Source: Oscillibacter sp. (GTDB taxonomy: Bacteria; Bacillota; Clostridia; Oscillospirales; Oscillospiraceae). From it: a stretch of 64,000 nt of DNA. A model generated the notes under the pieces. It saw nothing but the letters and a program-made list of their open reading frames with translations, was not told the DNA's origin and ran no database searches. Below are positions 17,302 through 25,604 of this stretch, in pieces. Both the position numbers and the translations under genes were made by a program. The DNA lies in assembly GCA_017526785.1 (NCBI GenBank), contig JAFXQV010000007.1, positions 1 to 64,000 on the forward strand, in the 5' to 3' direction. Every line of letters starts with the position of its first letter. Position 1 is the stretch's first letter.

Positions 17302-17711
17302 ATCCGGCCACCCTTCCGTTTCGCCCGACTGCGTTTCTTTTTGACGACGCCGGAGGCGCTGTCCGGTCTCTGTTGCGACACGCCGCCGTCCGGGAAGTTC
17401 GCCGCCGTTTCCGCTTCCGGGAGGGTATCCGTCCACGCGTCGTCCGTACGCTGGCGGTCGTCCATGCCGTCTATCTGGCGCAGTTTTTTCAGCGTCACAA
17501 GGAACAAGTACCCGCTGATTCCCGCGCCGACGGCCGCCTCCGTAATCGCCAAGTCCGGCGACTCCATCAGTATCCACAGCAGGCACATTATCGAACTGTA
17601 GGACATGAAAATAATGACCGACTGTAACAGGTTTCTTGTCAGGTTCACCGACACCGCGCAGACAATCAACAGCACGACCAGCGCGATTTTGTAGACTTCC
17701 AGAAAATTCAT
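17298..17711 (-). CDS. MbhD-like (DUF4040) subunit
   Basis: The 137-aa protein has about three helices and the DUF4040/MbhD motif NLLQSVIIFMSYSSIMCLLW plus MESPDLAITEAAVGAGISG, which also occurs near the end of MrpA. The C-terminal 45 residues are basic and charged, probably cytoplasmic. It is translationally coupled to the MbhE/MnhB fusion. In Mbh and Mrp this piece forms part of the Na+ translocation pathway. Confidence 0.85.
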   Translation of the reverse strand: MNFLEVYKIALVVLLIVCAVSVNLTRNLLQSVIIFMSYSSIMCLLWILMESPDLAITEAAVGAGISGYLFLVTLKKLRQIDGMDDRQRTDDAWTDTLPEAETAANFPDGGVSQQRPDSASGVVKKKRSRAKRKGGRI

Positions 17712-17724
17712 GCCGGCTCGCCTC

Positions 17725-18042
17725 TCACAGTCTGGTCATGTGGTCGTAAAGGTGCTGATTGGTGTAATACTCAATCTGCGCGATGAGGTGCGACGAGACC
17801 GGGGAGCAGACCCATAAAAATATCAGCGGCAGGAAGCACTTGAGCGCTTCCGGCAGTCCGGAGGCGTTGAGCGCCGCGGCCAGCGCGACGTAGAACAGCC
17901 CCATGGTGTCCCCGATTCCGGCGGCGTGAACCCGGTTCATGACGTACGCGAAGCGGCAGTTTCCGAGTACCGCCCCCGCGAAGAACACAAGCCCGGCACA
18001 CAGGATAACCGCCGTCAGCCAGAAGCGCGCCCATTCAGACAT
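17725..18042 (-). CDS. mrpG: MrpG subunit of a monovalent cation/H+ antiporter
   Basis: The 105-aa protein has three hydrophobic helices and the MrpG/PhaG signature around GNCRFAYVMNRVHAAGIGDTMG. It overlaps the MrpF gene by 8 bp and precedes MbhD, the order E-F-G-D seen in mbh and related clusters. Confidence 0.85.
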   Translation of the reverse strand: MSEWARFWLTAVILCAGLVFFAGAVLGNCRFAYVMNRVHAAGIGDTMGLFYVALAAALNASGLPEALKCFLPLIFLWVCSPVSSHLIAQIEYYTNQHLYDHMTRL

Positions 18043-18358
18043 GCGCGCCGCCCCCTTTCTCGTCGCGGAAACGCTTCCGGGACGGTTTCGCCGGAATCAG
18101 CACCCGCGCCAGAATCAGCACGGACACAAGGCTAATCATCGTGTAAATGAGCGCCACGTCCAACAGCCACGCCTCCCCCAGAAGCCGCGACAGAATCACA
18201 ATGGCCGCGATGACCAGTGTCCCGACCATGTTAATGGACAGGAGCCTGTCCGTGACGCCGGGACCCTTGACCGACCGGAACAGCATCACGAATAATAACA
18301 GCGCGATTCCCGTCAGCACGGATGTATAGAGCAGTTCATAAGCCTTTTGCACGTCCAC
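18035..18358 (-). CDS. mrpF: MrpF subunit of a monovalent cation/H+ antiporter
   Basis: The 107-aa protein has three helices and the MrpF motif GPGVTDRLLSINMVGTLVIA with the conserved Asp, then EAWLLDVALIYTMISLVSVLI. Its basic tail is cytoplasmic. It lies 22 bp after mrpE. Confidence 0.87.
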   Translation of the reverse strand: MDVQKAYELLYTSVLTGIALLLFVMLFRSVKGPGVTDRLLSINMVGTLVIAAIVILSRLLGEAWLLDVALIYTMISLVSVLILARVLIPAKPSRKRFRDEKGGGAHV

Positions 18359-18380
18359 AAGACAGTCTCCTTTCGGACAT

Positions 18381-18836
18381 TCAAGGAAATTTCCGTAGCA
18401 ACAGCACGAACGAAGAACGATTCAGACCTTCCGCGTACTCCCGGCGCAAGGCGTGAACCAGAAAATGGTCTCCCTCCTGAAACACGGTAATAGTCCCGGG
18501 CGTCAGCGTGATGGAGTTCGCCAGAATGACGTTTTGGTACTCGCGGGGCAGTCCCGAACGGAACTCGACAAGCACGGGTTCCGGGTGCATGGACGGCGTC
18601 AGCGCCACGAGCAACACCGCCGCGGCGGCCTTGACCGTCTCCCACAACAGATTCAGCAGGTAGAGCAGGAACAGCGGCAGACACCGGAGAATGTCGCGTT
18701 CCCGCCGGGGCGACCAGCCCGTGAAGCGCGACATAAAGGCTATCAACAGCGCCGTGACGCCCGCGCCGATGACGACAATTTCCAGCGTCAGACGCCCGTT
18801 GAGCAGGAGCCAGAGCAGAAACAGCAGAATTGACAT
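18381..18836 (-). CDS. mrpE: MrpE subunit of a monovalent cation/H+ antiporter
   Basis: The 151-aa protein starts at ATG 18836 after GGAAAGGGG. It has two N-terminal helices, a third near residues 47-72, and a soluble domain with NVILANSITLTPGTITVFQEG, which matches the MrpE/PhaE/MbhA family signature. It is the first antiporter gene. The MgtC-family gene lies only 22 bp upstream on the same strand, so the two are probably co-transcribed. Confidence 0.87.
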   Translation of the reverse strand: MSILLFLLWLLLNGRLTLEIVVIGAGVTALLIAFMSRFTGWSPRRERDILRCLPLFLLYLLNLLWETVKAAAAVLLVALTPSMHPEPVLVEFRSGLPREYQNVILANSITLTPGTITVFQEGDHFLVHALRREYAEGLNRSSFVLLLRKFP

Positions 18837-18858
18837 AAAAGCCCCTTTCCGGCACGGG

Positions 18859-19587
18859 TCACGCGAAGTTGGAATAGCTGAGCTTCTTAATGTCGCAGTG
18901 TTCGTGCAGGAACTGGTCAACGTCGTAAATGGAGAACGTCTGCGGCATTTTGACAATCATGTTACAGGTCACAAGGCCGTCGCTGGTGTAGGTCAAGTCG
19001 CTGTCCGTGACCTGTATCCGGTTTTCGGCCATGTACCTGTTGAACACGTCGCGGAAACTCCGGTCGGCCGACATCGTGAACGAGAGATAGTGCGCCTCCA
19101 TGGATTCCGCGCCGAAGGTGAATCTGTGCATGAGCGTCTGAAACGCAATGATAATGAGCGTCGCGGCAATGCCTAACACGTACATCCCCGCGCCGAGCGC
19201 CAGCCCGATTCCCGACGTTGCCCAGATACCCGCCGCCGTCGTCAGACCCTTGATGGTGTTGCCGCTCTTGAAAATCGCCCCCGCGCCCAGAAAACTCACC
19301 CCGCTGACGACCTGCGCCGCGATACGGGCGGAGTCCGCGCCCTTGACGCCGCTGAAGTCCAGCCCGTCGACGGTTCGCAAGTCCGCGAAGCCGTACTTGG
19401 AGATAATCATCATGAGCGCCGCCGTACAGCAGACAATGACATGTGTCCGCAGTCCGGCCTCTTTCAGACGCCTGCTCCGCTCCAGCCCGATGATAGCGCC
19501 GCACAGCCCCGCCGCCAGCAGTCTGAGCAGAAATTCCAGCTCTTGGGCCGTGCTGAACTGCGATTGTAAATACGTTGCCAAAGTCAT
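18859..19587 (-). CDS. MgtC/SapB family membrane protein
   Basis: The 242-aa protein has an N-terminal cytosolic stretch, about four to five helices with the family motifs GAIIGLERSRRLKEAGLRTH, SGVSFLGAGAIFKSGNTIKGLTTA and GLALGAGMYVLGIAAT, and a C-terminal soluble ACT-like domain (about 160-242). MgtC proteins affect Mg2+ and membrane-potential homeostasis, often by binding other transporters or the F1Fo ATPase. Its place as probable leader gene of a cation-antiporter operon suggests a linked function in ion balance, which is inference. Confidence 0.88.
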   Translation of the reverse strand: MTLATYLQSQFSTAQELEFLLRLLAAGLCGAIIGLERSRRLKEAGLRTHVIVCCTAALMMIISKYGFADLRTVDGLDFSGVKGADSARIAAQVVSGVSFLGAGAIFKSGNTIKGLTTAAGIWATSGIGLALGAGMYVLGIAATLIIIAFQTLMHRFTFGAESMEAHYLSFTMSADRSFRDVFNRYMAENRIQVTDSDLTYTSDGLVTCNMIVKMPQTFSIYDVDQFLHEHCDIKKLSYSNFA

Positions 19588-19640
19588 GCGCGATTCCTCC
19601 TTTTGAGTGGCGCGGGCGGTGGAAGTCCGCGCAAGTGCTT

Positions 19641-19669
19641 AGTATAGCACCACGCACCCCGTACCGCAA
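19641..19669 (-). promoter_or_regulatory. Putative promoter of the mgtC-like/mrp operon
   Basis: On the minus strand TTGCGG (19669-19664), a 17-bp spacer and TATACT (19646-19641) lie about 55 bp upstream of the start codon. No riboswitch-like structure was recognised in the short leader. Confidence 0.55.
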
Positions 19670-19695
19670 GGGCGAAAATAAAAATTCCGTGCTTC

Positions 19696-19724
19696 TTGCC
19701 TTTTGCGCGGAAACGCGGTATACT
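19696..19724 (+). promoter_or_regulatory. Putative promoter of rimM-trmD
   Basis: TTGCCT at 19696-19701 and TATACT at 19719-19724 are 17 bp apart, about 55 bp upstream of rimM. It is back to back with the promoter of the mgtC-like operon. Confidence 0.55.
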
Positions 19725-19778
19725 AAGCCTGTCGCGGTTTTGCCGTGAAGCACCGCTTTCCGGGTAAGGAGTTTTGAC

Positions 19779-20279
19779 ATGAGACTGCACCAAGTTCCCG
19801 TCGGACGGATTGTCAATACGCACGGGGTTCGTGGGGAAGTCCGGGTTTTGCCGCGCGACGGAGACCCCGCGTTTCTGACCCGCTTCCGCACACTGTACAT
19901 GGACGGCGCACCCGTGGCCGTGGAGGCGGCGCGGGTTCACAAGGGATTCGCCCTGCTTCGTCTGGCGGGCGTCGGCGACATGGACGCCGCGCGGGCGCTC
20001 AAAGGCCGGGAACTGTCCATTGACCGCGCCGACGCGGCCGACGTGCCGTTTTTCGACGACGAACTGCCCGGCATGGAAGTCTTTGACGCCGCCACGGGTG
20101 AATGTATCGGCACGCTGACGAAAGTCGAGGCCTACCCGGCCAGCAAAGTCTACACCGTACGCGGGGAGCATACGTACCTGATACCCGCCGTCCCGGACGC
20201 GTTCATATTGTCCGTGGACGTGGACGGGAACCGCATGGACGTTCGGGTGTGGGAGGGGCTGGCGCAGGATGTGGATTGA
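19779..20279 (+). CDS. rimM: Ribosome maturation factor RimM
   Basis: The 166-aa protein has the normal RimM length and layout: an N-terminal RimM domain with VGRIVNTHGVRGEVRVLP, the link DMDAARALKGREL, and a C-terminal PRC barrel with DELPGMEVFDAATGECIGTL and YLIPAVPDAFILSVD. RimM helps assemble the head of the 30S subunit by binding S19. It overlaps trmD by 11 bp, the usual pairing. AAGGAG is well placed before ATG 19779. Confidence 0.95.
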   Translation: MRLHQVPVGRIVNTHGVRGEVRVLPRDGDPAFLTRFRTLYMDGAPVAVEAARVHKGFALLRLAGVGDMDAARALKGRELSIDRADAADVPFFDDELPGMEVFDAATGECIGTLTKVEAYPASKVYTVRGEHTYLIPAVPDAFILSVDVDGNRMDVRVWEGLAQDVD

Positions 20280-21081
20280 CATTATGACCCTGTTCCCGGA
20301 GGCCGTCGAGGCGATGTTGGGCGTCAGCATTCTTGGGCGCGCCCGGGAACGCGGGTTTATCACGATTCGCACACACCAAATCCGCGCCTACACCACTAAC
20401 CGCCAAATGCAGGTGGACGATTACCCCTACGGCGGCGGACGCGGCGCGGTTATGCAGGCCGACCCGCTTTACCGTTGCTGGGAGGCGGTCACGCAAAATT
20501 ACGGTGCCGGACACACCGTGTTTCTGTCGCCTTGCGGGCGAACCTTTACGCAGGCCGTGGCGCGGGAACTCAAGGAGCGCTACGAACACCTAATTTTAGT
20601 GTGCGGACACTATGAGGGCGTGGACGAGCGCTTCTTGGAAGAATGCGTCGACGAGGAAATTTCCGTGGGCGACTACGTGCTGACGGGCGGCGAAATCCCG
20701 GCAATGGCGGTCACGGACGCCGTTTGCCGCATGGTGCCGGGGGTTCTGCCCGACCCGGAGTGCTTCGAGGAGGAATCCCACTGGGACGGACTGCTTGAAT
20801 ATCCGCAGTACAGCCGCCCGGCGGTCTGGCACGGGCGCGCCGTGCCGGAGGTTCTGCTGTCCGGACATCACGCGAAAATCGCCGAATGGCGTCAGAAGGA
20901 GAGCTACAAACGAACGATGTTGCGCCGTCCCGACCTGTTCGCGCGGTTCGACGAAGCCAAATTGACCACCAAAGCGGAAAAACGGGTTTTGCGGGAGGCC
21001 AAGGACGAAGTCCGCGCCCTCTCGGAATCCGTTCCGGCTCCCGGCGACGGGGGCAGTACACACCAACAAAATGAGGAGTGA
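20269..21081 (+). CDS. trmD: tRNA (guanine-N1)-methyltransferase
   Basis: The 270-aa protein carries the TrmD trefoil-knot motifs LVCGHYEGVDERF and SVGDYVLTGGEIPAMAVTDA and the substrate motif SGHHAKIAEWR. It methylates G37 of tRNAs with 36-GG and so prevents +1 frameshifts. The last about 20 residues (after VRALSESV) form a low-complexity tail that is not part of the usual fold. The start ATG at 20269 lies within rimM, implying translational coupling. Confidence 0.95.
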   Translation: MWIDIMTLFPEAVEAMLGVSILGRARERGFITIRTHQIRAYTTNRQMQVDDYPYGGGRGAVMQADPLYRCWEAVTQNYGAGHTVFLSPCGRTFTQAVARELKERYEHLILVCGHYEGVDERFLEECVDEEISVGDYVLTGGEIPAMAVTDAVCRMVPGVLPDPECFEEESHWDGLLEYPQYSRPAVWHGRAVPEVLLSGHHAKIAEWRQKESYKRTMLRRPDLFARFDEAKLTTKAEKRVLREAKDEVRALSESVPAPGDGGSTHQQNEE

Positions 21082-21086
21082 ACATC

Positions 21087-22247
21087 ATGCCCAAGAGCAG
21101 AAGCAAGAAGAAGTACAAGAAGAAAAAGAATCCCAACCGCGCCCCGCAGTCACAGAAGCAGACCAGCGCCGCGCGTACACAGCCCGCAAGAAGCGGCGGT
21201 AGTGGCACCAAACCCGCCGCCGCTGACCCCAACCGCCGGAAACAGATGTGGATTGCCGTTGCCGTGGCGGTGGGCGTGTTCCTGTTACTGTTGCTGATTG
21301 CGCAGTTCAACAACAGGGGCGACAAGGACGCCGCGCCCGCGTCGGACGCCGAAACCGTGGAACAGGCGGACAACGCCGAAAGCGGCACGGAGACCGACGC
21401 CGAAAGCGGTACCGAAACTGACACTGACACAGACGCCGACAGCGCCGCCGGGACGGACGCCGACAAGAGTGCCGATACAGACGCTGACAGCGCTACCGAA
21501 GCCGACGCCACGACCGCAACCGATGACGGCAAGACTTATACCGCTACCACATCCGGAGGCGGCACAACCGACGCCGCCGCTACTACATCCGGAGGCGGCA
21601 CAACCGATACCGCCGCTACCACATCCGGAGGCGGCACAACCGACGCCGCCGCTACCACGTCCGGAGGCGGCACAACCGACGCCGCCGCTACCACGTCCGG
21701 AGGCGGCACAACCGATACCACTACCACGACGACCGATAACGCCGCCGCCGTACAGTACGCCGACATCATGGTGCAGGATTACGGCAAGATTACCGTGGAG
21801 TTGGACGCTTCCGCCGCGCCGCTTACCGTGAAGAACTTCACAGACCTTGCCGAAAGCGGCTTCTATAACGGCTTGACGTTCCACCGTATTATGGACGGCT
21901 TCATGGCGCAGGGCGGAGACCCCTTGGGCAACGGCACAGGCGGTGCCGACGCGACGATTTACGGCGAGTTCTCCTCCAACGGCTTCGCCAACAATCTTTC
22001 CCACACACGCGGCACCATTTCCATGGCGCGCGCCTCCAACGACAAGAACAGCGCAAGCTCTCAATTTTTCATCGTCCAGAGTGACAGCACTTTCCTTGAC
22101 GGCGATTACGCCGCGTTCGGGCATGTCACGGACGGCATGGAAGTCGTGGACGAGATTTGCAAGGACGCCAAGCCCACCGACGACAACGGCACGATTGCAC
22201 CCGAAGAACAGCCTATTATCGAATCCATCACCATCCGGGACAAGTAA
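21087..22247 (+). CDS. Membrane-anchored cyclophilin-type peptidyl-prolyl isomerase with tandem-repeat linker
   Basis: The 386-aa protein starts at ATG 21087 with GAGGAG 8 bp upstream (an in-frame GTG at 21078 overlaps that site). A very basic N-terminus is followed by a membrane helix (about 52-72), an acidic Asp/Thr/Glu-rich stretch, five near-identical 12-aa repeats TTSGGGTTDAAA (about 154-212) and a cyclophilin domain (about 220-386) with FHRIMDGFMAQGGDP and SQFFIVQSD. The catalytic Arg in FHRIMDGFM is kept. The protein should display the isomerase outside the membrane on a flexible stalk, to assist folding of exported proteins. Confidence 0.87.
   Translation: MPKSRSKKKYKKKKNPNRAPQSQKQTSAARTQPARSGGSGTKPAAADPNRRKQMWIAVAVAVGVFLLLLLIAQFNNRGDKDAAPASDAETVEQADNAESGTETDAESGTETDTDTDADSAAGTDADKSADTDADSATEADATTATDDGKTYTATTSGGGTTDAAATTSGGGTTDTAATTSGGGTTDAAATTSGGGTTDAAATTSGGGTTDTTTTTTDNAAAVQYADIMVQDYGKITVELDASAAPLTVKNFTDLAESGFYNGLTFHRIMDGFMAQGGDPLGNGTGGADATIYGEFSSNGFANNLSHTRGTISMARASNDKNSASSQFFIVQSDSTFLDGDYAAFGHVTDGMEVVDEICKDAKPTDDNGTIAPEEQPIIESITIRDK
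21547..21720 (+). repeat. 36-bp tandem repeats coding for the cyclophilin stalk
   Basis: About five copies of a 36-bp unit encode TTSGGGTTD plus AAA or TAA. Copies differ by a few bases (GACGCC versus GATACC; ACATCC versus ACGTCC), which indicates recent unit duplication and exchange. Confidence 0.85.
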
Positions 22248-22254
22248 TCTATAC

Positions 22255-22284
22255 GCCGCGCCGACGCTCCGGCGCGGCCTTTTT
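22255..22284 (+). terminator. Rho-independent terminator after the cyclophilin gene
   Basis: Arms GCCGCGCCG and CGGCGCGGC with a short loop are followed by TTTTT. The next gene starts 15 bp downstream, so the terminator may be only partial. Confidence 0.75.
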
Positions 22285-22298
22285 ACGGAGGAGTTCGC

Positions 22299-23213
22299 AT
22301 GAAAACAACGCTTGTGATTATGGCGGCGGGACTGGGTTCCCGCTACGGCGGCGACAAACAGACAACCGGTATCGGCCCCCACGGGGAACCCCTTATGGAA
22401 TACTCCATCTACGACGCAATCCGCGCCGGGTTCCGGAAAGTCGTCTTTATCATCCGGCCGGAATCCAAAGCCGTCATTGAGGAACTGTTCGGAAAGCGTC
22501 TCGCCCGCTTCCACGCCGACAACGGCGACGCCATAGAAGTGGCGTACGCGTTTCAGGACTTTTCCAGCGTCCCGAGCTTTTACCACATCCCGCCCGAACG
22601 AAAAAAGCCCTTCGGCACTGCCCACGCGCTTCTGTGCGCCGCCGACGTGGTGCGGGAACCGTTCTGCGTCATCAACGCCGACGACTACTACGGCATGGAC
22701 GCCTACAAAGTCATGCACGACGCCCTGACGCGTCTGCCCGCCGACGGTGCCGCGCTCATGGTCGGCTACATCCTGAAAAACACGCTCTCCGAAAGCGGTA
22801 CCGTGTCGCGGGGAATCTGCGCCGTTGACAATGGCGTGTTGCAGGGCATTACGGAACGCCTGAAAATCGGGGCGTGTCCGTCGGGCGGCCTCTGGGACGA
22901 GGACAGCGGCGTGAAACTCTCCCCGGACGATACCGCGTCCATGAATATGTGGGGCTTCGCTCCGTCGATATTCCCGGCGCTCAAACGCAATTTCGAGGCC
23001 TTTCTGCGCGCCGCCGGGGACAATCCCAAGGCCGAATGTTACCTGCCGTCCGTCGTCGACGCCGAACGCGCCGCCGGACACCTGACCGTCCACGTACTCA
23101 AATCGTCGGCGCAGTGGTTCGGCATGACCTATCACGAGGACAGCGCCGCCGTGGCGGAAAGCCTCCGCGCCCTGCACGCGTCGGGCGTCTACCCCGAGAC
23201 GCTTTTGCCGTAA
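22299..23213 (+). CDS. Sugar nucleotidyltransferase family protein
   Basis: The 304-aa protein begins with the nucleotide-binding signature LVIMAAGLGSRYGGDKQ, followed by PFGTAHALLCA and the metal-binding CVINADDYYGMDAY. These are typical of NTP-transferase (GT-A fold) enzymes that charge a sugar phosphate with a nucleotide. It has no left-handed beta-helix, so it is not a GlmU-type fusion. The substrate cannot be deduced. GGAGGAG precedes ATG 22299 closely. Confidence 0.82.
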   Translation: MKTTLVIMAAGLGSRYGGDKQTTGIGPHGEPLMEYSIYDAIRAGFRKVVFIIRPESKAVIEELFGKRLARFHADNGDAIEVAYAFQDFSSVPSFYHIPPERKKPFGTAHALLCAADVVREPFCVINADDYYGMDAYKVMHDALTRLPADGAALMVGYILKNTLSESGTVSRGICAVDNGVLQGITERLKIGACPSGGLWDEDSGVKLSPDDTASMNMWGFAPSIFPALKRNFEAFLRAAGDNPKAECYLPSVVDAERAAGHLTVHVLKSSAQWFGMTYHEDSAAVAESLRALHASGVYPETLLP

Positions 23214-23252
23214 GGCGGACATACTATCCAAAACGCACAGGAGGAACCTTCT

Positions 23253-24494
23253 TTGAACAACGACAGCAGATTACAGGAATACGCCCGCTTGCTGGTACGC
23301 GTCGGGCTGGACGTGCGCGAGGGACAGCGGCTCGTGATTTCCGCGCCCGTGGAGTGCGCGTACTTCGCCCGGATGTGCGCCCGCGAGGCCTACGAGGCGC
23401 ACTGCAAAGAGGTCGTCATGAACTGGGTCGACGACGCCTTGACGCGTATGAAGTACCTGCACGCCGCCGACGACGTGTTTGACACCGTTCCGGCGTGGCG
23501 CGAACGCTTCTATAACGACCACGCGCGGGAAGGCGCGGCCTATCTCGTGATTTCCGCCACGAACCCCGAAAACCTGCGCGGCGTCGACCCGAACCGTTTA
23601 GTAAGAAGCCAGCGGGCGACGGGCAAGGCCTTGGAGGAGTTCGACCGCCTGCAAATGTCGAGCGCGTTTCCGTGGTGTATCGCGTCGATACCCATTCCGG
23701 CTTGGGCGGGGAAGATGTTCCCGGCACTGCCCCCGGAACGGGCTATGGACGCCCTCTGGGACGCCATTTTCCACGCAGTCCGCATTCAGGGCGACGGACT
23801 CGCCGTCGACCGCTGGCGGCAACATCTGGACACGCTCCGCCGCCGTACGGAGAAACTCAACGCCATGCGTTTCCGCTCCCTGCGCTACTCGAACGCGTTA
23901 GGCACAGACTTCACAATCGGACTGCCGGAAGGCCATTTCTGGGAATCCGGCGAGGACCGCACCCCCGCCGGACAGCGTTTCATTGCCAACATGCCCACCG
24001 AGGAAATTTTCACCGCGCCACTGCGGAACAGTGCCAACGGCATTATTTATGCCGCCATGCCGCTTGTGCATGAGGGCAACATCATTGACAGGTTCCGTTT
24101 TGTCGTCCGTGACGGGAAAATCGTGGAGGCGGACGCCGAACGCGGCGAGGCCGAACTGAAAGCCGCGATTTCCGTCGACGAGGGCGCGTCTTACTTCGGG
24201 GAAGTGGCGTTAGTGCCGTACGACAGCCCGATTTCCAATCAGAAACTGCTCTACTACAATACGCTGTTCGACGAAAACGCGGCCTGCCACATTGCCTTCG
24301 GGGAGGCGTACCCGTGCATTGAGGGCGGCCGGGAGATGTCGAAAGCGGAGTTGACCGCGCAAGGCCTGAATGATTCCATCACGCATGTTGATTTCATGGT
24401 AGGCACGCCGGATTTGAAAATCATTGGCACGACGGCCGACGGGCGGGAGATTCCGGTCTTTGTGGACGGTAATTTCTCCCCGGAACTGTCCTGA
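23253..24494 (+). CDS. M29 family metallo-aminopeptidase (AmpS/PepS type)
   Basis: The 413-aa protein starts at TTG 23253 after a strong AGGAGG. It matches the thermophilic aminopeptidase family M29: MPTEEIFTAPLRNSANG with metal-binding Glu, the region SVDEGASYFGEVALVPYDSPIS with a second Glu, ACHIAFGEAYP with His, and SITHVDFMVGTPDLKI with His and Asp near the end. The length fits the 400-415 aa norm. These enzymes release N-terminal residues from cytosolic peptides using Zn or Co. Confidence 0.92.
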   Translation: MNNDSRLQEYARLLVRVGLDVREGQRLVISAPVECAYFARMCAREAYEAHCKEVVMNWVDDALTRMKYLHAADDVFDTVPAWRERFYNDHAREGAAYLVISATNPENLRGVDPNRLVRSQRATGKALEEFDRLQMSSAFPWCIASIPIPAWAGKMFPALPPERAMDALWDAIFHAVRIQGDGLAVDRWRQHLDTLRRRTEKLNAMRFRSLRYSNALGTDFTIGLPEGHFWESGEDRTPAGQRFIANMPTEEIFTAPLRNSANGIIYAAMPLVHEGNIIDRFRFVVRDGKIVEADAERGEAELKAAISVDEGASYFGEVALVPYDSPISNQKLLYYNTLFDENAACHIAFGEAYPCIEGGREMSKAELTAQGLNDSITHVDFMVGTPDLKIIGTTADGREIPVFVDGNFSPELS

Positions 24495-24503
24495 AAACGA
24501 ACC

Positions 24504-24544
24504 GGGGAACGCGCCGAAACGCGTTCCCCCGCTTTGTTGTGACG
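24504..24544. repeat. 41-bp direct repeat, copy 1 (terminator-containing)
   Basis: The stretch begins GGGGAACGCG, forms a 10-bp hairpin with CGCGTTCCCC and continues CGCTTTGTTGTGACG. An identical copy lies at 25605-25645. This copy is correctly placed as terminator of the aminopeptidase gene. Confidence 0.9.
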
Positions 24545-24553
24545 GACTGAAAT

Positions 24554-25579
24554 TTAAAGAAGCCCCTTTTCAAGCTCTTCCAGCGTATGATAATGCTTGT
24601 GGCGGTATTTATGCACATAGTGGTTATGCGGGTGCGCGTGAATGACGGTGTGACGGTGCGCCGTGCCGTCGTGGGTGTGGACGAAAGTGTGTGTGTGCAA
24701 ATGCGTATGGCGCTGAAGCAGGGTATCGAGTACCACGAACGCAGTCCCGACCGCCATAATAAACAGAGCGCACAGAAAACGGGGCGTCAGCGCCTCGCGC
24801 AGAAAGACAAACGACAGGAACACGCCGATAAACGGAGCCACGGCATAATACGCGCTGGTTTTCGCGGCTCCAATGGTTCTCTGTGCGCGGATATACAGGA
24901 AAATGCTCAATCCGTAGGAGAAAAAGCCCAGAACCAGCGCGTAAAACGCATCGGATAATTTCGGGAATGTTTCGCCCAGCAAAAGGGCGATAACGAAGGA
25001 ACCGCCGCCGGAAAACAATCCCTTCAAAATCACAATTTCGTATGTGCTTTTCGTGGAGATTTTCCGGGTGCAGTTGTTTTCAAATCCCCAGCACAGCGCC
25101 GCGCCCAGAACAAACAAAGAACCGGCCGAAAAACGGAAACTCTCCGAGCCTTCAAAGGAAAGAACGCAACTGGACAACGTAATCAGCCCAATGGCGACCC
25201 AAAGCCGCGCGGACACGCTTTCCCGAAAGATATACAGCGCAATCAGCGTAGTGGAGACAATTTCAAAGTTTCCGAGCAGGGAGGCGTTAGACGACGAACC
25301 CGCCTGAATGCCAATCATCAAAAGAATCGGCGCGGCGATGTCCAGCACAATCATGCCGACGGTATAGGGCAAATCGGCGCTGGTGAGTTTTTCCGTACGC
25401 TCCCGGTTTTTGTTCAGAATCAGCATGAGTTCCACGCCGATTCCGGCTCCCATGTACAGGAATGCGGCAAGAAACGTCGGCGGAATCCGGGTCAGCAGAA
25501 GTTTGGAGACAGGCGCGTTCGCGGCGTAAAATGCCGCCGCGAACAAGGCGTACAGAATCGCGGTAACTCGATTGTCCAT
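24554..25579 (-). CDS. DMT-superfamily (EamA) transporter with histidine-rich C-terminus
   Basis: The 341-aa protein starts at ATG 25579 after GGGGGA. Ten hydrophobic helices in two EamA halves (about 1-140 and 150-290) define a drug/metabolite transporter. From about residue 295 the tail holds a run of His in HTHLHTHTFVHTHDG and further HxH pairs, about 20 His in all, which should bind Zn, Ni, Co or Cu in the cytoplasm. This suggests a metal or metal-complex substrate, or metal sensing. Base composition looks less GC-rich than the neighbours. Identical 41-bp repeats lie on both sides, so acquisition by insertion is likely. Confidence 0.85.
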   Translation of the reverse strand: MDNRVTAILYALFAAAFYAANAPVSKLLLTRIPPTFLAAFLYMGAGIGVELMLILNKNRERTEKLTSADLPYTVGMIVLDIAAPILLMIGIQAGSSSNASLLGNFEIVSTTLIALYIFRESVSARLWVAIGLITLSSCVLSFEGSESFRFSAGSLFVLGAALCWGFENNCTRKISTKSTYEIVILKGLFSGGGSFVIALLLGETFPKLSDAFYALVLGFFSYGLSIFLYIRAQRTIGAAKTSAYYAVAPFIGVFLSFVFLREALTPRFLCALFIMAVGTAFVVLDTLLQRHTHLHTHTFVHTHDGTAHRHTVIHAHPHNHYVHKYRHKHYHTLEELEKGLL

Positions 25580-25604
25580 TTTGAATCCCCCACATATCCC
25601 GCAC

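Noticed and set aside
21285..23231. Long open frame on the minus strand opposite the cyclophilin and nucleotidyltransferase genes
   Set aside because: It is a by-product of GC-rich codon use. Both + strand genes carry clear family motifs, and the antisense frame has none.
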